From Gracilaria vermiculophylla (taxonomy: Eukaryota > Rhodophyta > Florideophyceae > Gracilariales > Gracilariaceae), in NCBI GenBank assembly GCA_019155205.2, contig JAHNZQ020000004.1:4295082-4306176 (forward strand): a stretch of 11,095 bases of DNA, read 5' to 3'. The stretch's first letter is position 1, and each line of letters begins with the position of its first letter. The position numbers and the translations under genes are program-made. Below, one piece after another: positions 7,767-11,095 of the stretch. Below the pieces are notes generated by a model. That model made no database searches and was not told the DNA's origin. It saw only the letters and a list, made by a program, of their open reading frames with translations.

Positions 7767-10175
7767 ATTGAAAGGAGCGGTCACAGTGGAGCGGTGCACC
7801 TGTAGGTTGTATGTATACGTGAGTCCTCCCACATATGCGTCCCAATCCTTCTGGTGGTCCACGACGTAGTGCTTCAGCCTCGAGGCGACAGTTTTGTTGA
7901 ACCTTTCCGCCTGTCCGTTCGTCTGGGGGTGATAGGCAGTTGTAAACAACTCTTTCATCCCCAGCATGCTGGAGACGGTGCTGAAGAGTCTCGCCGCGAG
8001 CTGGGGACCATTGTCCGTAAGGAGGTACAACGGTATCTCACAGGGATAAACCCAATGATCCAGAAAGGAGTCGGCAATCACTGCTGCAGTAGTGCTCCGA
8101 AGGGGGATGGCACGCGTGATCTTAGAAAAACGATCCGCGGTCACGAGGATAAATCGATGTCCTCGCTCCGTCTTGGGGAGAGGACCCAAGATGTCCATGG
8201 CCACAAACTCCAACGGTCCTGAAGGTGGGAACAGCGTGAGCGGCGTCCGGTGTTTCCGTATACTCCCCCTAGCGGTGGCGCAGGAATAGCAATCCGCCAC
8301 CGTTTGGAAGCTGTCGTTAGCCATTTTCGGCCAATGGAACTCCCTCCGCATAGTGAAATACATTCGAGATCCACCGGGGTGCCCGGCGAGGCGAAAATAG
8401 TGCGAGAGGTACAACACTCTCGCCCATAGCTTCGTCTGCACTACCTTTTGGATAGCTCCATCCAGGGGGGCGTGGCGTACAAGCACGCCGTCTCGGTCGA
8501 AATCGAAGGACGATGTCAAACTTCTCACAGTGGCGAGGCACTCCTTGCAGTACGCATCCATACTCTGCTCCTTCAGGAACTCTGCTACAGTAATGGGGAG
8601 AACTTCTTTCTCCTCCTCAACTGGAGCCATCACCTCAGGGAGTGCCCTGTACTTTCCTCCAGGTTCACAGCACTTCAAACATTCTCTATCGGATCTTTCT
8701 TTCCCGTCGGCGTCATGGATATCCAGACACGGGATGTTGTCCTCCAAAGGTGAGTTTTCTTCCCCGTCGGTGGAGATTCGCGAGAATGCGTCCGCTGCCT
8801 GGTTTTTAATGCCAGGGCGGTGGACGACGTCATACTCGAACTCCAGGAGGCGTAACCTCCATCTTTCTAGGCGACCGGAAGCATCCGTCAAGGACAGTAT
8901 CCACTTCAATGGTGCGTGGTCCGTCCTCAAGGTGAAGCGCGCGCCTTCCAGGTATGGGCGTAAAAGCAAAACCGCCCACACGATGGCGAGACATTCGCGC
9001 TCCGAGGTGAAATAATTCCGTTCCGTGGGGGTGAGGCTGCGACTCCAATATCCGATGGGCTGAAGTCCACCTTCCGGTTGCTCCTGTAGGAGGGCACATC
9101 CTACCTGGTATTTACAGGCGTCAGTGTCCAGCACCATTCGGCCGTGCCGCTTCGGAAGTACCAAGATTGGTAAATCTACCAGTCTCCTCTTCAAGGTTTC
9201 AAAGGCTTCAAACTCCTCATCCGTCCAGATAGCCAATTGCGTCGGCTTGTCCTTCTCCAAGAGGCGATTTAATGGCGCCGCTATACGGGAGAAATTCGGT
9301 ACAAACCTCTGGAAGACGTTACACAACCCAAGGAAGGAGCGAAGTTCCGTCTGGTTTGTGCGAGGGCGAGCTTCCTTGATGGCGTTCTGAGTTTTCCTGG
9401 AAACCTGTAGGCGGCCCGGGAGCACAACATGTCCCAGGCATTCTCTCGACGACTTGAAAAAGAAACATTTCTCCAGCTGCAAGGTGAGTCCCGCATTCTT
9501 TAGGAGTTGGAGAACGTGCTTCACATGAATGAAGTGCTCCTCCACGCTGCGGGAGTATATGATGACGTCATCGATATACACCAAGGCGTACTGCCACTTC
9601 ACCTTTGACAGGATAATGTCCACCGCTCGTTGGAACGTAGCGGGTGCATTTTTCAATCCAAATGGCATCCGTAGGAATCTAAAGATCCCACAGTGCGAGG
9701 TGAACGTTGTCTTATCCTTATCGGAGTCGTCCATCTCAATCTGCCAGTAGCCGCTGTTGGCATCCAGCGTTGAGAAAACGGACGCATCGCTTAAGGAGTC
9801 GATACATTCATCCATACGGGGTATCGGGTACGAATCGCGTACCGTCACCTCCTTAAGGCGCCTGTAGTCAATACAGAACCTAAGGGAGCCATCTTTCTTT
9901 TTGAAAAACACCACCGGGGAGGCCCATTCTAAATTGTAAGGCTCTATTACGGCCTTCTCCAGCATCCGGTGGACCTCATCGCGTTCAAAGTCGCGCGCGT
10001 GGGGTCCGGCCCTCCTCGGGAGTTGATTTACCGGCTCAGCATCCGGTGTGAGCTGGATTCTGTGCTTGGCCAGGCTGACCTGACCCAGGCGACTTGACCA
10101 CATATTTTCAAAGGCGGATAGCATCTCCACTATCCTATGGCGATACCTTTTGAAATCATCGCCAATTTGGAGCTT
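7761..10175 (-). pseudogene. Copy B: uninterrupted RT-RNase H-integrase, C-terminus missing
   Basis: One open frame of about 805 codons. RT shows KKDGSLRFCIDYRRL (about 9900-9855), LDANSGYWQI, FGLKNAPATFQR and the YIDD box at 9578-9567. RNase H shows LDTDAC, SERECLAIVWAV, LRTDHAPLKW and AADAFSR in order. Integrase shows the zinc domain (SHYFRLAGHPGG, then CYSC) and a complete catalytic triad: Asp 8195-8193 (MDIL), Asp 8015-8013 (LLTDNGPQ), Glu 7907-7905 (GQAERFNK). It breaks after TAPFNLV at 7761; the following 25 codons are antisense of fragment D. Compared with copy A it lacks the integrase C-terminal domain and chromodomain. The first Met of this frame, at 10130, is internal; no true start is expected. 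Catalytic residues are intact but the protein is truncated and cut off from its protease, so it is not expected to be active in integration. Confidence 0.9.
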
Positions 10176-10561
10176 CTAGTGCCAGGTGGCAGGATTCTCT
10201 TCCTCTGGAGCCGTTGGAGTCGCTTTAGCCTCCATGGTGGCGATAGCATCGCCGTCCGCATGGTTTTCCGATCGAGGAAGGTGAGCCAGTCCTGCAGGGG
10301 CGGGTAGTGCCGGTCCGACGACAATTCCTTTCTGGAGCCGTAATGGTGACGCCTTGAGGTTAGCGAGCACGACCCTGAAGGGAATGTTCGGTAGTACTTC
10401 CATAACACCGTTCGCCATCATGGAGTGCTGCTTCGTCCTCAGGTGTGGACTCCCCTGTAGGAATGAAAGGCCAGACGCAGAGGTCTGCACCCAGACTTCG
10501 GCCTGACTCCTCGCGGTTATTTCGATGCCCTTCACCACTCGGAGCTTATTTCATTGCGTCT
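10176..10561 (-). pseudogene. Copy B: protease-RT linker segment
   Basis: After the duplication the homology to copy A continues in a new frame with EVWVQTSASGLSFLQG (about 10500-10450), IPFRVVLANLK near 10380, and a low-complexity Ala/Thr/Glu stretch ending ATWH. It stops at TAG 10178-10176, where copy A has GAG. The same frame continues directly into the RT segment, so this is a single nonsense change. No domain is recognised; by position this is the protease-to-RT connector. Confidence 0.78.
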
Positions 10562-10577
10562 TCTTTGGATCTTTGGA
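10562..10577. repeat. 8-bp tandem duplication causing a frameshift
   Basis: TCTTTGGA occurs twice in direct succession (10562-10569, 10570-10577). Copy A has a single, slightly diverged unit at this place. The eight added bases shift the pol frame. Confidence 0.88.
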
Positions 10578-11095
10578 AGAATATCCACGTGACGCGCGTT
10601 GGCGTCCGGTCTTGGAGATGCGGACACGATACCTACAGGGGCGGCGTCATGAAACGTCACCTTCAGCAGGCGTGGGTAGATTGCACGTACATATCGATCC
10701 ACAAAGGAAGTGCCAAATATGCATTGTGCGGCCAAGTTGGTCGCGACGAGAATCCACACTTTCACTTGGAAGGAGCCCAACCGGAGGTATAAGGGGATTG
10801 CGCCGAGGATGGTCGATGCTCGACGCGACGCATCGCGCACCGCAGGGAGCTTTCCAGTCCCCAGGGAGCCGAGAGCAGGCCGCGGGAGCACGTCGACGTG
10901 CAACAGATCGGGGCCAGCTCCGGTATCAAGGATAGAGCGCACCGTGGTGGAGGCGAGCGGGGAACATTCTATAGAGGCGAACACCTTGTAGTTCTCACGG
11001 CGGAGCGTGCAAACAGAATCCTCAAAGGTGTCGAATGGGTCCAACGGGATTGGGGGGCCCGCCGATTCTGCGTCGACGGAGCAGACGGCCTCTCC
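10562..11095 (-). pseudogene. Copy B: aspartic protease segment
   Basis: Same protease as in copy A. The frame is open to the window edge, so the start lies outside. The active-site Asp-Thr-Gly is at 10927-10919 in the context SILDTGA. The segment contains GSLGTGKLPAVRDASRR and ILGAIPLYLRLG in the body and FVDRYVRAIYPRL near its end, where copy A has a TGA in place of the Arg codon. No stop interrupts the protease domain here. The frame is lost at the 8-bp duplication 10562-10577, after which the true frame continues elsewhere and this one stops at 10534-10532. The upstream residues 11095-11045 are Pro/Ala-rich and look like linker. Confidence 0.87.

Larger units (their letters stand above)
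7761..11030 (-). repeat. Right arm of the 3.26-kb inverted repeat (pol copy B)
   Basis: Reverse complement of 1-3263 with two indels. Bases 11031-11095 go further upstream in pol than the left edge allows for copy A. Confidence 0.93.
7761..11095 (-). mobile_element. Copy B: Ty3/gypsy pol, 3'-truncated in integrase
   Basis: Minus-strand copy of the same family as copy A. It enters from the right edge ahead of the protease and ends inside integrase at 7761. It lacks the integrase C-terminal part, chromodomain and polypurine tract that copy A has. Its lesions are one 8-bp duplication (10562-10577) and one TAG (10178-10176). The LTR and tail at 5637-6480 are on the same strand and could be its displaced 3' end, but nothing here proves it. 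Confidence 0.93.

Noticed and set aside
7854..8222. Plus-strand 122-codon frame, closely similar to a minus-strand frame at 2802-3170
   Set aside because: Both are antisense of integrase. They resemble each other only because copies A and B are inverted duplicates.
1..11095. CRISPR array, tRNA, rRNA, riboswitch, or a bacterial defence or toxin system
   Set aside because: I saw no regular short repeats, tRNA-like folds with conserved arms, rRNA signatures or bacterial operon structure. The content is eukaryotic LTR retrotransposon throughout.

Overview
The window is a block of eukaryotic repeat DNA. I find no bacterial operon, tRNA, rRNA, CRISPR array or convincing host gene. Almost everything recognisable belongs to decayed long-terminal-repeat (LTR) retrotransposons of the Ty3/gypsy (Metaviridae) type, with the order protease, reverse transcriptase, RNase H, integrase and, in one copy, a chromodomain. 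This points to a moderately GC-rich eukaryotic genome loaded with transposons, such as a microbial eukaryote (oomycete, fungus, alga) or a plant. The sequence alone does not let me name the species.

Layout, left to right. (1) 1-~4042, plus strand: copy A of a pol polyprotein, entering from beyond the left edge with protease and running to a chromodomain and a polypurine tract. It carries four in-frame stops, one +1 frameshift and a lost integrase catalytic Asp. (2) ~4048-~5448, minus strand: fragment C, a gag-like or 5'-region protein of unrecognised family with two in-frame TAG codons. (3) 5637-6013, minus strand: a 377-bp LTR with 7-bp terminal inverted repeats (TGTAGTA/TACTACA), directly preceded on its own strand by a polypurine tract (6016-6026), so it looks like the 3' LTR of a minus-strand element. 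(4) ~6009-6480, minus strand: a probable decayed polyprotein tail. (5) 6525-~7766, plus strand: fragment D, related to C over 268 bp but carrying a long different N-terminal part. (6) 7761-11095, minus strand: copy B of the same pol family as A, running off the right edge. It has one 8-bp duplication frameshift and one stop, then an uninterrupted RT-RNase H-integrase stretch with all catalytic residues, cut off within integrase where it meets D.

Copies A and B form an inverted repeat of about 3.26 kb (1-3263 against 11030-7761), separated by about 4.5 kb. Their lengths differ by exactly the two indels I can place (8 bp gained in B, 1 bp gained in A). C and D form a second, gap-free inverted repeat (5133-5400 against 7499-7766) with a different centre. 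The orientations therefore run + - - + -, which suggests repeated nested insertion, inversion or deletion, or possibly an assembly join. The genes do not work together here as a functional unit. The parts are those of an LTR retrotransposon life cycle (5'-region/gag-like protein, polyprotein processing, reverse transcription, integration), but every copy is broken. The best candidate for something undescribed is the C/D protein family. The best candidate for a present-day effect is the long inverted repeat, which could give double-stranded RNA if transcribed.
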